Shown: positions 36,966 to 48,500 of the stretch, piece by piece | Layout: every line of letters starts with the position of its first letter | Numbering within the stretch: the stretch's first letter is position 1 | Origin: Trichinella spiralis | Taxonomy: Eukaryota > Nematoda > Enoplea > Trichinellida > Trichinellidae | Reading direction: 5' to 3' | DNA: 64,000 nt | Assembly: GCA_000181795.3 (NCBI GenBank) | Contig: CM012954.1 | Coordinates: 17,278,758-17,342,757, forward strand | Translations under genes and position numbers: made by a program | The notes under the pieces: generated by a model | Seen by the model: the letters and a program-made list of their open reading frames with translations, nothing else | Database searches by the model: none | Told to the model about the DNA's origin: nothing

Positions 36966-38151
36966 ATGACTACTGGTAAAGATTTTATTTGAAAAAAATT
37001 ATTTATGTAAAATAATTTACATACTGTATTGTTAGAAGCGCCTCCTACTTTTGGTGAAGAACAAGAGTTAGCGTCGCGCATGTTGCAGATACAGTCAAAA
37101 CGTTTTTATCTTGATGTAAAAGAGAATGAACGCGGTCGTTTCATCAAAATCGCCGAGGTGGGATTCTTTTCAACTGTTTTGATTGAATTTGAAATTATGT
37201 TTACTACGCAATTATTTATTGATTCAGGTAGGCGCCGGAGGACGCAAGAGTCGTTTGCTTATGTCAATGGCAGCGGCATCGGAGTTTCGTTCTCGTCTCG
37301 CCAAAATGGACGAATATTACCAGTCTTTATGTACGTGTTAACTAAATTCCTCCACTATTCGTCATTCAACTTATTTTCTTTCCTCTCCATTAAGGCGAAG
37401 CGGACAGTACGCTTGCATCTGAAAATGGTTTATTAAAATCTGATATCATTTTTCAAAGCACTCGTCGCTATTATTTGGATTTGAAAGAAAATGCTCGAGG
37501 GAAGTTTTTACGGGTATGCACATGCCGTTTCTTTCTCAATCTTGTCTTTTGTTTTTTCACTGTGTAAATATCTTACTGTAGTCTTGGTGTTTTTTTCCGT
37601 TTCATCATTTTTTCTGATGTTCAGGTTACTCAAGTTATGCGAAGGCCAGCGCCGAGATCCCAAATTGCAATTCCGGCCCAAGGCATGGCAAAGCTAGTGG
37701 AAACGTTGGATGACTTGTTGAACAGTTGCAGGATTTTTTTTTTGTTTTCTTGCGTTTTTCTTTTCATGCGGTATATTTTAATGTAGATTATATGATGAAA
37801 CTGCCACAAGGCTTGCGTGTGCACATGGACAATAAAGTTTTTTACTGTGACGTACGGCAAAATGCCCGTGGTGTGTTTATGCGCATTTCGGAAGTAGGAG
37901 ATTATTTTCTCTCCAGGTGAATGTCAATGTTTTATTTATGCATTATTATTTTTCAGGTTAGGCCAGACATGCGCAGTTCAATATTAATTCCAGAAAAAGG
38001 CTTTGTAAGCTTTAGAAATTATTTCATGGACGTGTGCGAAGAGTTAGCTAAGGATGCAGTGAAAAATTCACTACCTGAAGGTGACAATGCAGTCGAGTCG
38101 GATAAAGAAGGCGGTTCTGCTTCAAAAACGATTGCTTCATCTTCTGCATAA
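36966..38151 (+). CDS. PURA: Pur-alpha single-stranded nucleic-acid-binding protein
   Basis: Binds purine-rich single-stranded DNA and RNA; roles in transcription, replication control and mRNA transport. Seven exons: 36966-36975, 37036-37157, 37228-37330, 37395-37513, 37625-37724, 37787-37893, 37957-38151; 756 bases, 251 residues. Three PUR repeats are visible: [21 protein letters not shown] with [28 protein letters not shown], and [23 protein letters not shown]. The first two form the intramolecular DNA-binding domain and the third dimerises in known family members. Lacks the long Gly-rich N-terminus of vertebrates. The donor at 37725 (A then GTTGC) is weak and was chosen because it preserves phase into the third repeat. 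C-terminus is acidic then Ser-rich. Confidence 0.94.
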
Positions 38152-39020
38152 TTCTATTCTTTTTCACTCAAAAAGAGAAAACTGCATTTATAGTTTTTGC
38201 TATTGTAAATTATAGTTTTTGTTTTGTTTTTCAAATCTATATTTTTTTGTTAATTTGATAATCCAGTTTTCATTTTATTAATTTTTTCATCTACCTTGCC
38301 TCCTTACTTATTGGTAAACGTTTATTGAAATAGTTTTCTGTATTATTCCATATCTTTAGATTTTTGCTACTTAGGTTGTATGTGCTATTCTTATTTTTCT
38401 ATTGTATTGAACGGGTCTTGACGATAAAAAAAACATGAGCTGCTTTACACTGAATAACCTTCATAATTGTCTTTATTTATTTACGTATCTTTTGTCTGTC
38501 ATTTGATTTTTTTGCATTTATTATGGCAAATGCACATATTAGATAGGAGGCTTTGGATTGATTGATTTGTAAGAATTTTCAAGGTTTATTTGTTTAAGAT
38601 AAAAATGTATTGTGAGATGGCACTGCCGAGTTACAGATTTTTTCTGTCCTTGAAAATTTCTTAATTCGGTTGATGTCTGTGTGTCTGTTGTGTGTACACC
38701 TTAAATTTCAGAACTTTCCTTTATGATTTTTGAAATTCATTTATTTGTTGTGCGCCTCCCTCGTCCGTCTATTAGCTTCGACTGTTATATCTTTTTCTTG
38801 GAAATTCATAATTTCTTTTCACTTTTCCAAAAAGCATCGTCTTTCAGTTTTCGGCTGTGTGTAGTGTTCGTATGTTTCCTCTTTGTGTGTTGCGCGTGGC
38901 CTGGTGCTTTGGCGCGAGGAAACAAACGCATAAAAATAATATTTGTTATAGATTTGATTGATATACTGTAGACTGATCATTAAACTTGATTAAAATACAC
39001 AGTATCTCCAATTTGTTGCC
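38152..39020. other. Pur-alpha 3' region and gap
   Basis: T-rich sequence consistent with a long 3' UTR and flanking DNA; no exon recognised. Confidence 0.5.
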
Positions 39021-41000
39021 TTAGAAAAAAAACCAAATTTGAATGACAATATATTTACATATATCCAACTTATTCAGTCGACATTGGAATAAGTTGTCAT
39101 CTTCAATTGTCGATGATTTGTTGCAAAATTCGCAATCACTTTCACTGCTGCTGCTGCTGCTGCTGCTTGAATTCGAACTAGCACTTGAAGAAGGTATTCC
39201 AGATGACTCATCAAAATTCACTTGATCGCATATTTTTGCTAATTTAAATTAAATTTGCTAAAACAATTATCAACTAACTACTGCCGATCTGAAAGAAAAA
39301 TACAACGTCAACAACAGCTTTCAACTGTCAATACCAGTGTTAATAGCAGCTAATTTTGGTCTAGACCGAAATATCTTTGCGTTGCCATGCGATTGGTAAA
39401 TTACTAACAAAGCAGTAATTTTGTGCGTTACTGCAACAGGAAAATCCAAATTGAGCACTACATGCCACCATCGACCCAGCATAAATATCGTTTCACCAGG
39501 CTTTTGCAAAACTTCTACCTACAAAAGAAAATTAAATGAAATCTAAATTGAAATTTCACATATTCAAATGCCTGCAAATTATTGACGTAAAATATGAGTG
39601 TGCAAATCTTCCAGCAGTACAATTACAGTTTACCTAATTAACATAACATTAAAGATGGATTTAATTTCATTTTCTTATAATTAAAATCAATTTAATTCCA
39701 CCGTCGTTGTTAATCAAAAGCAAAATACCATCAACAGTGTAGAAAAAAATTTTGTAGTTATTTTCAAATCAAACAACATTCGAAATTATCAGAAAATTAA
39801 AATAGAATATCATCTCAAAAATGCAATATTCTCATTTGCTGCTTTTTCAGAACTAATAATAACACTGAAAAATAACAACCCGTAATACAAATGTAATATA
39901 TAAAATATAGTTTACGATGTGAGTCGACACGGCTTTGTGTCTTTGGATAAACAAAATCAAACCAAGTAATTTTTTCAGATCAGTGCTTACCACCATCGCC
40001 TGGCTTGAGCTTTACCAAATTTTCTGGTGGATCCGGTAGGAACCAGACGCCAACGCTTATGATAAAAAATGAGAGCATTCCATGCATGAATACCTAAAGG
40101 ATCGATACGGATAAAGGCAGTTCCAGATCGAGATGAGCAGGACCCATAACAAACCACCTATTAGGAGGTGGACGCTTTTCACCCGCATAACGAAACAAAT
40201 TATCTTCAAAAAACTTTGGCACTGAATAATTATTAAGCAACTTATTGCACTTTTTTCTCTAAAAAATTTTCCATCAATAAATATATGTACATCGAAGTAA
40301 AATTCCTTTTTCAAATATATTCTTAAAAATTGAAATTTCGTAAAAACGCGAACATTTTGAAAAAATTCCTGCAATTTACCTCACCAAAAGTGCTATCAAA
40401 TATGTATAAAGGACTACCATCGTTTTGTCTTTTAATATATTCAGAAAAACATTTCATTTTTATTTTTACGGAATAACAGTCATCATCTTCACTACATTTA
40501 AAAAATTGTTTGCTATATTTCCGTAAAAGTTTCTAAAAAATTGAATAAAACTATTTTTTCATACTTTACTCCCATCTGCAAAATTATTAATCTGCATTTA
40601 AAAGAAAATGTAAAATATTTTTTCCCAAGTAAATAAAGAAGAATTTTCTGAAACATCAAACAATCATGAAACAATCAATACATATAATAATTCAATTTAA
40701 TAAATACATTAAAATTTAAATTGAAAAATGAGAAACCTCTACTGTCCATTTTTCATGCGCTGCCCAACCGCACTGTTAATTGGTTATCACGACTGGATAC
40801 GATTTGCTTCCATAACGCAACACAAACCCTTCAACAGAACATTGCAAACCGTCTATTCATTCAATACTGCCTATAAATAAAGACCCATCCAAGCAGAATC
40901 GCCCGGCTAACTGTAGCAACCGCTATTCAGAAACAGACAGTTCTGAAAATACATGTCTGAAATAAGCAGAAACGTAATAATTTAACAGTGTCCCTGCTTC
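39021..41000 (-). pseudogene. JMJD6: Decayed JMJD6 (PSR-1) JmjC oxygenase gene
   Basis: JMJD6 is a nuclear Fe(II)/2-oxoglutarate lysyl hydroxylase acting on splicing factors. Pieces of it lie here in the right order: N-terminus VEGFVLRYGSKSYPVV and WAAHEKWTVE (about 40740-40860), an intact exon [18 protein letters not shown] to YIFDSTFGE (about 40384-40530), [76 protein letters not shown], and the Ser-rich tail with SESDCEF (39021-39221). Reading across needs at least four changes of frame, and there are in-frame stops: between VVITN and QCGW (TAA, 40776-40778), between GGKH and SEKITWF, and one in the N-terminus. The iron-binding His of HxD is Arg (FIRIDPLG). Introns remain, so it is not a processed copy. 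No intact copy lies in this window. Confidence 0.85.
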
Positions 41001-41215
41001 AAAACTTGCCGGATCTAACTTTGGCTTGAACGCCGTCAATTCTCTTATGCAACTTCTTTTCCATATTGAGCTATAGAATCTTGAAACCTAATTAAACGAC
41101 AGAAACAAAAAAAAATAAAAGAATCACAAACTGAAGTTTTAAACTAAAGATAAATTTGTTTCAAAATTTTTAATTTTCAATATCGCACAGTGAGAATCCA
41201 ATCAACCGATATTAA

Positions 41216-41799
41216 TCATTCAGTTTCTTCAGTACGAAGTTTAGCATGACCATTGGTTAGCCTAATGCTCAACTGATTCGCTTTTTCTACGATAGCTTTC
41301 CGTTTTTTTGCAGATACAGAATGCGCAATTTCTGCACAATAAAAGCGATTTTGCATTAACAGCATATCCAATTCCTTAAAATTAAAATTCAACTAATTAT
41401 TGCAATAAAGAAAACAATAAAAAAACATTTACTCTTGCGTTGTGAACTAACACTTTACGGAAACCATTTGGAAGCATATGCTTCGTAACGCGTCGACTTC
41501 CATAACCAATATTCGGCATCCGACGCTGTCCTTTAAACTTCCTTCGAACGCGATTGTCAATACCTTTCGGTTTACGCCAGTTGGGCTAAAAAATAAATAT
41601 TTCAAATCCATGAACATGAATACAATTGAACAAAACGTTAATGAAAACTAAAATTAATGCCAACCACTCTTAAATACAAACATCAACAAAGTAACTTTTT
41701 AACCTTCAACTTTCGGTAACGATCACACTGATGACGAGTAAACTTCTTCGTTCGTTTTTTTACTATTTTATATTTGAAAGCTGGAGTGACCATCGCCAT
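41216..41799 (-). CDS. RPL32: 60S ribosomal protein L32 (eL32)
   Basis: Structural protein of the large cytosolic ribosomal subunit. Three exons: 41216-41374, 41433-41585, 41704-41799; 408 bases, 135 residues, exactly the usual eL32 length. Landmarks: [74 protein letters not shown] and the end LRTEETE. Two ATGs (MAM) occur at the start; the upstream one is used here. Divergent from EIF3M. Confidence 0.98.
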
Positions 41800-42634
41800 T
41801 GCTATGCACTAAATTAATTTGATTTATTAAACAAAGCAGGGCAAATAAATTTAATTTTTGATATATTAATAAGAATGCATCGTTAAAAAAAACAACCAAA
41901 AAATGTTCAACTGCAATTTTACTTTATTACAATTTAACATCATAAGCATGATTTGGAATACAGTCTAATATCGAAACGCAGGTTTAAAGTTTTGTGACAT
42001 GACAATTTTATTTAAAAATGTATACAACTTTAGCATAAAAATATGAATTAAAGTAGGTAATTGATTAAAAATAATAATTAAACAAGTAAAGAAAAGAAAT
42101 TCTGCATGCAAAACGAATACAAAATAACAATTTTAAAACAAATCATATAATAACAATTATTACTGCTTCAAAATTGTGTGAAAATTTTGTTTACAAGTAA
42201 TTTAAATTTAAGATTTACTGACAATTTTTATTTATTGTTATTTCTGAAATGTATGCATAAAATTTACATAAATAAATTGAAATATTAGATGCGCTTATGA
42301 TAAAAGAATTTAAAACTCAAAAATATAATTTTTTAAGAAAAGCACATTGCAATTTGTGTATTCTATTTACAACAAACAGTAATTTAGAAAATTAATTTTA
42401 AGTGAACACTGTAGTTGAACTTAATTTTATTACTGATAATTTTACAGTATCGCACGTGTTCAGTTCAAGTTTTGTACCTATAAAAAGCTGGTTGTAATAG
42501 CTTGAAAACTATAATTGAAATTTGAAAATAACGAAAGTATTCTAAAGCTGAAGTTTACAATGGGTATACCTGTTTTCATTGATTTATGCTGTATATAAAG
42601 TATTCATTTTAATAAAAAAAAACGTTCCGAATCA

Positions 42635-42679
<45 letters not shown>

Positions 42680-42899
42680 GATATCAATATTAATTAATCT
42701 GTTTAAAATTTACAACAGGATAAAATTTTATAATATTATTGAGTTTAAAAATTTGTGAATATATTTATGTGAGAAATTTAAATTGATATATTTTTATTTC
42801 ACAATCAGATTTAACGTAATTCAGTAAACTACCTTCAGTGGAGAACTGACGCCATTATATATTTATTGTTATGCAATTTTTGATTGTTTAGGAAGCAAT
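41800..42899. promoter_or_regulatory. Divergent intergenic region, RPL32 and EIF3M
   Basis: 1.1 kb, strongly AT-rich, between two outward-facing translation genes. Holds a long (ATT)n microsatellite at 42637-42679. No exon seen; shared promoter function is inference from gene order. Confidence 0.4.
42637..42679 (+). repeat. (ATT)n microsatellite
   Basis: About 14 tandem TTA/ATT trinucleotides upstream of EIF3M. Confidence 0.95.
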
Positions 42900-44175
42900 A
42901 TGAAAGTACGAGTGTTCGATTTTCGTCCTCCTGCCGATCATGTGAAAATTTTGTTGAATTATTTGAAAAGTGTAGTGAAGGATTGCAATTTGGTTGCTTC
43001 TGGAAATGAGGATGAAATTTCAAGTGATATTTTAAAAGTGATATCAATTCTTGGTGAATATGTCGAAAAGAAACCAAATGAAGCTGATTTGGAATCGGTG
43101 TTGATGTCTCTTTCTTCACTTATTCCATCCGTTCTTGAAGCCGAAGAAAGCAGTAAAATTGTGGAAGAATTGTGTAAAAAATTTACTGAACCAGTATTTC
43201 GTGATAGAGAACAAATAATTTTTCGTGCTATTACTAATTTGTTTTATGCAATGGAAGATGTTCACCCGGTTTCTTATCGGCATCAGTATAAGCTTTTCAT
43301 GGGAATGTTAAATTTAAGTTGTCATTGCAAACCGTCTAATATTCCACTGCGAATAATTTCGTTAGAACAAGCAAGTCAATGGCTTAATCAGTGGAAATGC
43401 AATCTTCAAGAAAGACGGGATTGTTTTCGATTGTTGCATCGTACTTTGTTAAATAGTAATCAGGGATTTCTATGAAAAGCTATATTTTGAATGAAGCATT
43501 TTATTTCAGGCGAAGAGATTGGAGCGCCAGCGAAAGTGATGTACGAACTTCTTAGTTCTTATACTACTGAAGCGGACGCTTACATTGCCGGAGATGATGC
43601 TCGAGAATGTGTTCGTTCTGCAATAAACGATCCGCGCACGTTTATTTTTAGCCATTTGTTTAGTCTTCTACCTGTGCAACAGTTAGCCGACGAACCAATT
43701 CACAGATTATTGACAATATTTGATTCCGGCTCATTGGACGATTATATAATGTTTTACGAGCAGAATAAGCAATTTGTTGACGAAACAATGGGCTTGTCAA
43801 ATGAGCACTACTTGTACAAGATGCGTGTATTGACGTTCATGACTATTGCTGAAAAGAGGAAGGAAATTTCATTGAGTGAACTGATGAATTTGTTAAAAAT
43901 GGAAGATGAACGCAGCTTAGAAGAGTTTGTTATAAAAGCCATACAATCAGAGATGGTTAAAGTAAGTTTTTTATTTTTTTTGATGCAATCTTTGATGACA
44001 ATTTTAACAGGCTCAGATTGACGATGCTGCAAAAATTGTTCTCCTACATGGCGCTCAGTCACGTTCTTTTGGCAAGAGGCAGTGGGAAGAAGTGCTGAAT
44101 GGATTAAAGAAGTGGGAAGATGGAGTCCGTTATGCGGAAAAATATTTCGATGTTGCTTCTGAAGAAATGGAATAA
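42900..44175 (+). CDS. EIF3M: Translation initiation factor eIF3 subunit M
   Basis: PCI-domain subunit of eIF3, which scaffolds the 43S pre-initiation complex. Three exons: 42900-43455, 43510-43961, 44011-44175; 1173 bases, 390 residues (human 374). C-terminal PCI domain from about residue 210: EEIGAPAKVMYELLSSYT, RECVRSAINDPRTF-F-HLF, YLYKMRVLTFMTIAEKRKEISL and EEFVIKAIQSEMVKAQID followed by QSRSFGKRQWEEV. The first intron has an early donor (GTAATC at 43456); reading past it meets a stop 20 bases later, so splicing there is required. Confidence 0.95.
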
Positions 44176-44566
44176 TCTGCTTTTGTGAAAAGTATTTTTA
44201 AATGATTAAATTTTGTTTAATCTATATTTCAAGTGATTTTGAACACTGTGGAACGAATGTTAAATACATTTTGATTTGGCATTTATAGTTTGAATAATGA
44301 AATTATATACTGCTAATTATAAATTTCATTTTAAAATTCATTATCACTATATTTAAATGGTTAATGGTTCTGTTTATTTGAAGTTGATCAGTGATAAGTT
44401 AATTTTAATGGAGTTGTAACAAATTATTGTCATGCTATATAAAATGATAAGTTTTCAGAAAAGCTATGAAATCAGATGAAACTTTGATCAGAAACTTATT
44501 CGCAATAAGCAGTTAATAGTGAAAAAACAGTGAAATTTTAAATCAAAATAGAACTGATTGAAAAAA

Positions 44567-44857
44567 TCAGTTCAAGCGTATTTCCGCTTCTACCCAACTT
44601 GGGATTTCACTGTACGGCTCGATGTATTCTTTCCGGGTGTAGTTGGAATTGTAAACGTAGCCGCCAATTTTGTAAATCTTTGACACAACCCACGCTCGAT
44701 TATTCGACCAAAGCTGTTTTCGCTCAGCAGTGGCCGTCGGATGCACTGGATGCGGAGGCAATTGATCCATCGGCACCAATTTAACAATAGGCGGTTTGCC
44801 AAAAGTCACTTTCGGCTTTTGAGAGTTCTTCCTATTTTTACAGATTTTATTACCCAT
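44567..44857 (-). CDS. Unrecognised 96-residue protein, candidate N-myristoylated
   Basis: Single-exon frame of 96 residues. I do not recognise the family. The start MGNKICKNRKNS fits a dual-lipidation signal: Gly2 for N-myristoylation, Cys6 for palmitoylation and a basic cluster. The remainder is ordered-looking with Pro, Trp and Tyr: PIVKLVPMDQLPPHPVH, QLWSNNRAWVVSKIYKI, then YNSNYTRKEYIEPYSEIPSW. Composition and absence of stops over its length in AT-rich DNA support coding. It sits tail to tail with EIF3M and head to head with the PTK7 gene. Confidence 0.6.
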   Translation of the reverse strand: MGNKICKNRKNSQKPKVTFGKPPIVKLVPMDQLPPHPVHPTATAERKQLWSNNRAWVVSKIYKIGGYVYNSNYTRKEYIEPYSEIPSWVEAEIRLN

Positions 44858-45590
44858 TTTCTATAAAATCAAAATTGCCATAATATCGTGAATGGAAAAG
44901 AAGAAAAAAGAAAGCTCACCGACCTCTTGCAAACCAAAAGAAAAACTGAAATAGCAATAATAAATCGACAGTGCGGAAAGTTTTATTTAACTTTAAAATG
45001 TAAAAGTTATTTCAAAGCGAAAAACATTAAAAAAGGATAATTCAAACATAAAAGAAAGAAAGTTTAAAATGCAAAGGCAACAGCACTGCAATTGTCAGTC
45101 AGACAATTAAATTTAAACAAAAATGAATTCAAAAAAAGTCAAAAAAGCATTACAGTATTTTTTCTTGAAATTCTTGCTTTTCCAATTTACTGTAATTTTC
45201 CAAAAAAATGATTATAAAAAATGAAAATAATCGTGTAAAATTAAATTTTAATAAAAGTAGAAAAGAAAATTTGGCTATTTTTATAAGTTATATAGTTTTA
45301 TTTGGAAACGTATTTCATCAAAAGTTGATCAAATATGAAATCAAGTGAATAAGCATGACGATGTAGTTTTGCTGGCAGTTTGCATTTAGATTGTTTTTAA
45401 TTGAAAAAATTTCAATTTGAATAATTAAAATAATAACAATTTCCTTTAATCAGTAAGAAATTTTACAATGATAATTCTACTTGACAGCTTGAAACATACG
45501 GTGGACTACGGTATTTTGCAGATACAATCCCACTCGCGGCTGTCCGGCTGGTTTGTGGTTGAGTTTGCAGTGTTCGCGTTTCGAGTTGTC
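44858..45590. promoter_or_regulatory. Divergent gap before the PTK7 gene
   Basis: 0.7 kb between outward-facing genes. The PTK7 reading frame is open back to an ATG at 45468, but the ATG at 45591 gives the better signal peptide, so 45468-45590 is probably 5' UTR. Confidence 0.4.
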
Positions 45591-48500
45591 ATGGTCGCCA
45601 ACTTTGCCCGCACACTGGTCACTGTCTGTATTGGTAGTGGAATTTTGTTTTTATTTTGTATTGAAGAAAAAAAAGTGAAATTATTTTTTTTGAATTATTA
45701 AAAGTCAAAAAAAAGAAATTTTGTTTTTTTTTTCAAAAATTTCATCAAATCGATTGTATATTTTGTATTTTTTATTTCCAGTGTTGGGTGTGAGTTCTGC
45801 ACGTGGACCGTGCGTGGAGGATGAGTCGTTCTATTTCAACGTGCAGCCGAAAGGGATCACGGTCCGTGAAGGGAGCCGGGCATTTTTGGAATGCAACGTC
45901 AGTTCCGACTGCAACATGCAATTCCACTGGGTGTTGAACGACGAAATTGTGGTGAACAACACCCGTCGCTATCAGAACGGTTCCAATTTGGTCATCACCC
46001 GAGTGAACCGTTCCCTGGACTATGGGGAATTTTTCTGCATCGCTACCATCGCTACAACTGGCCTAGCTAAGCAAAGTCAGCCGGCTTCACTGGCCATTCT
46101 GTGTAAGTTACATACAATTACTCAATAGTATGATCGATTGAAGGGGGGGGGGGGAAATTGTCTTTCTTTCATTTTTTTGAATATTCGAATTTTGATTTCA
46201 TCCATATTTCAATCAGTGAAGTCAGAAAAAACCCATTACATAACAAAAAGAAGAAGAAGAATAAGAATTTAAACATAAAATAGCATCGTCGTCATAAATA
46301 ATCATAAAAGTATGAGCAAGCAGGGGCAAAGGGTGTGTATTAGGGATTTGAAAATTAGAAAAGAAGAAAAAGTATGCAGCAGCATATTGTTTTGTTTGTT
46401 TGATTGAATGAAGAAGATTTGAGAAAGAGGCCGTAGTGCTTGGTTGGTTGGTTGGTGTGGCATATTTTCTCCAAGCAATAATATGACTGATGACCGAATG
46501 ACTGGAGCGGCTTGGTTGAAAGGGCCGCCAGTCGGTTGACACTTGGCAGGCGGCGGCGATTCATTAGCGCTGGCGGCATCTTTGAAGCTTTTGAAATAAG
46601 CGAAAAATCGATCGTTTGTGTGTTTGGCTTGTTGAAGAGAAGCAGAAGAAGAAAGATGGAAGGAAGAAGAAGAAGAAATGTATGAGACCGACAGATAGAC
46701 AGGCACGCCCACTTTTGAGTTGCAGTTTAATTTTCCAGACAAAATAAAACAGTTAAAATAATAAATCAAATCAAATCAACCCCCGCCCTTGTAAAGAGAC
46801 ATAATAATAATTTGCATTTTTATCGGCACATTTATATGATCGTGAAAGTTGATGATTTTGATTGAATTTATCACTTGTTTGAATAATATTCTCTTCTGAT
46901 AACTTTTCAACGACGTTATCTGAAATACAAAGGCGGACAGTGTTTGCTTGTCAACAATGTTGCAAAATTTTATTTAGGGGGGGGGAACCCATGTCATCCA
47001 ACAAACAAAAAGCTTTTTGCTATTTTCTCTGTTTCGCATGATAGAAAACAAAATGTTTTATTTTAATACCGAAACAAACAATATTAATTGTGATAGTAGA
47101 AATTATAATAATTTTTTTTCTCTCTCTCTCTCTATTATTATTAAAGGTGTAATTTGAAAAAGTTCACCAGTTGCGAATGCGTCAAAGCGAGAAAAGTGTA
47201 ATAATATCGTTTAAAAAAGTGCATTTTTGTTGAAACTAGTGCAAAATAATGTTGGTCAATTCAATTTGAAAATGTGTATTTTTTTTTCTTTTCTTTATTA
47301 CCAATTCAACAGTTCTAATGTAGTTGTACAGTTATTATTAATTTTGTTAAAATGGGGAAAGTATTTCAATTTGAATTTATTTTAATTTTCCTCTTCTTGT
47401 TACACAATTTGAACACGTTGCTTTAAAGATTAATCGACAACAATTGTAATTGATAAATGAGAATTTTTACTTTAATAATAATCATTGTTCAGTGTGATGA
47501 TGATGATGATTAAGAGGAGAGGAAATGTGAATTTTTGATGTCGATCAAAAATTTCTTTTTTTTCTTTTGGCATATGTCACCAGTTCGTCAGTCAGTCGTT
47601 TACTAAAACTAGCCGCATAAAGCCGGCAGACAAGCAAGCAAACAAGCCTGCTGCTAACTTTGATGGGAGGAAAAAATCCATTTTGACCCTCGGGTGAAGT
47701 TTTGCGCTTTTTCTTTTCTTCACGTAACAACCGAAACATCGGCGCTTTTTGAAGGGGAAAATTTATTTAAACAAATGATCTCATACAAATCGTATAAGTT
47801 GGCTCGTAAAAAAACAAAGAGCAGAAAATTTTTTTTTAATTTTGCAATAATTTTATCTGTTTGTCCATTTTTGCTTGCTTGCTGCTGCTGATAATAAAAG
47901 ATAATGCGTTGAAACATTTCAATAATTTTTTTTTAATTTGAAATTTTTAGTTTTACTGTAGATTGTATCATTTGGAAAAAAAATATATGTAACTGATATT
48001 ATTGTAATTGTTTTTCTTATTTCTGAACGTTGCAAATGACGAAAAATAAGTTCACCTCTATCTTTTGTTCAGAAGATAATATTTTTTCCAATGTTAAAAC
48101 TCTGTATTGTTTTTATCATTCAAATCAACCGTATATATCAGATTGACTATAAATGCATATGTATGTATATATCTATAATCTAGCCTGATTGTACTTATGA
48201 AAATAAATATTTGCATTTTTAAAGGGCTGAAAGAAAACGTATCAGTGACCGCGCTGTCGTCGGCTGAGATGAGGGGCGAGTTGCAACTGCGTTGCGATGC
48301 CGAAGGATACGATGAACCGTTGTACCGTTGGTATCACAACGGTCATCGTCTCAGGCGTTCGGAAAGGGTGACTTGGCGAGGTCGACGATTGACCGTCCAC
48401 GCTGTCACTGTCCACGATAACGGAGTTTACAGTTGCGAAGCGGAAAATTCCGCCGGCATCGTTCGCAGTTTCGAAGACTACGTCCTTTCACTGCCAGGTA

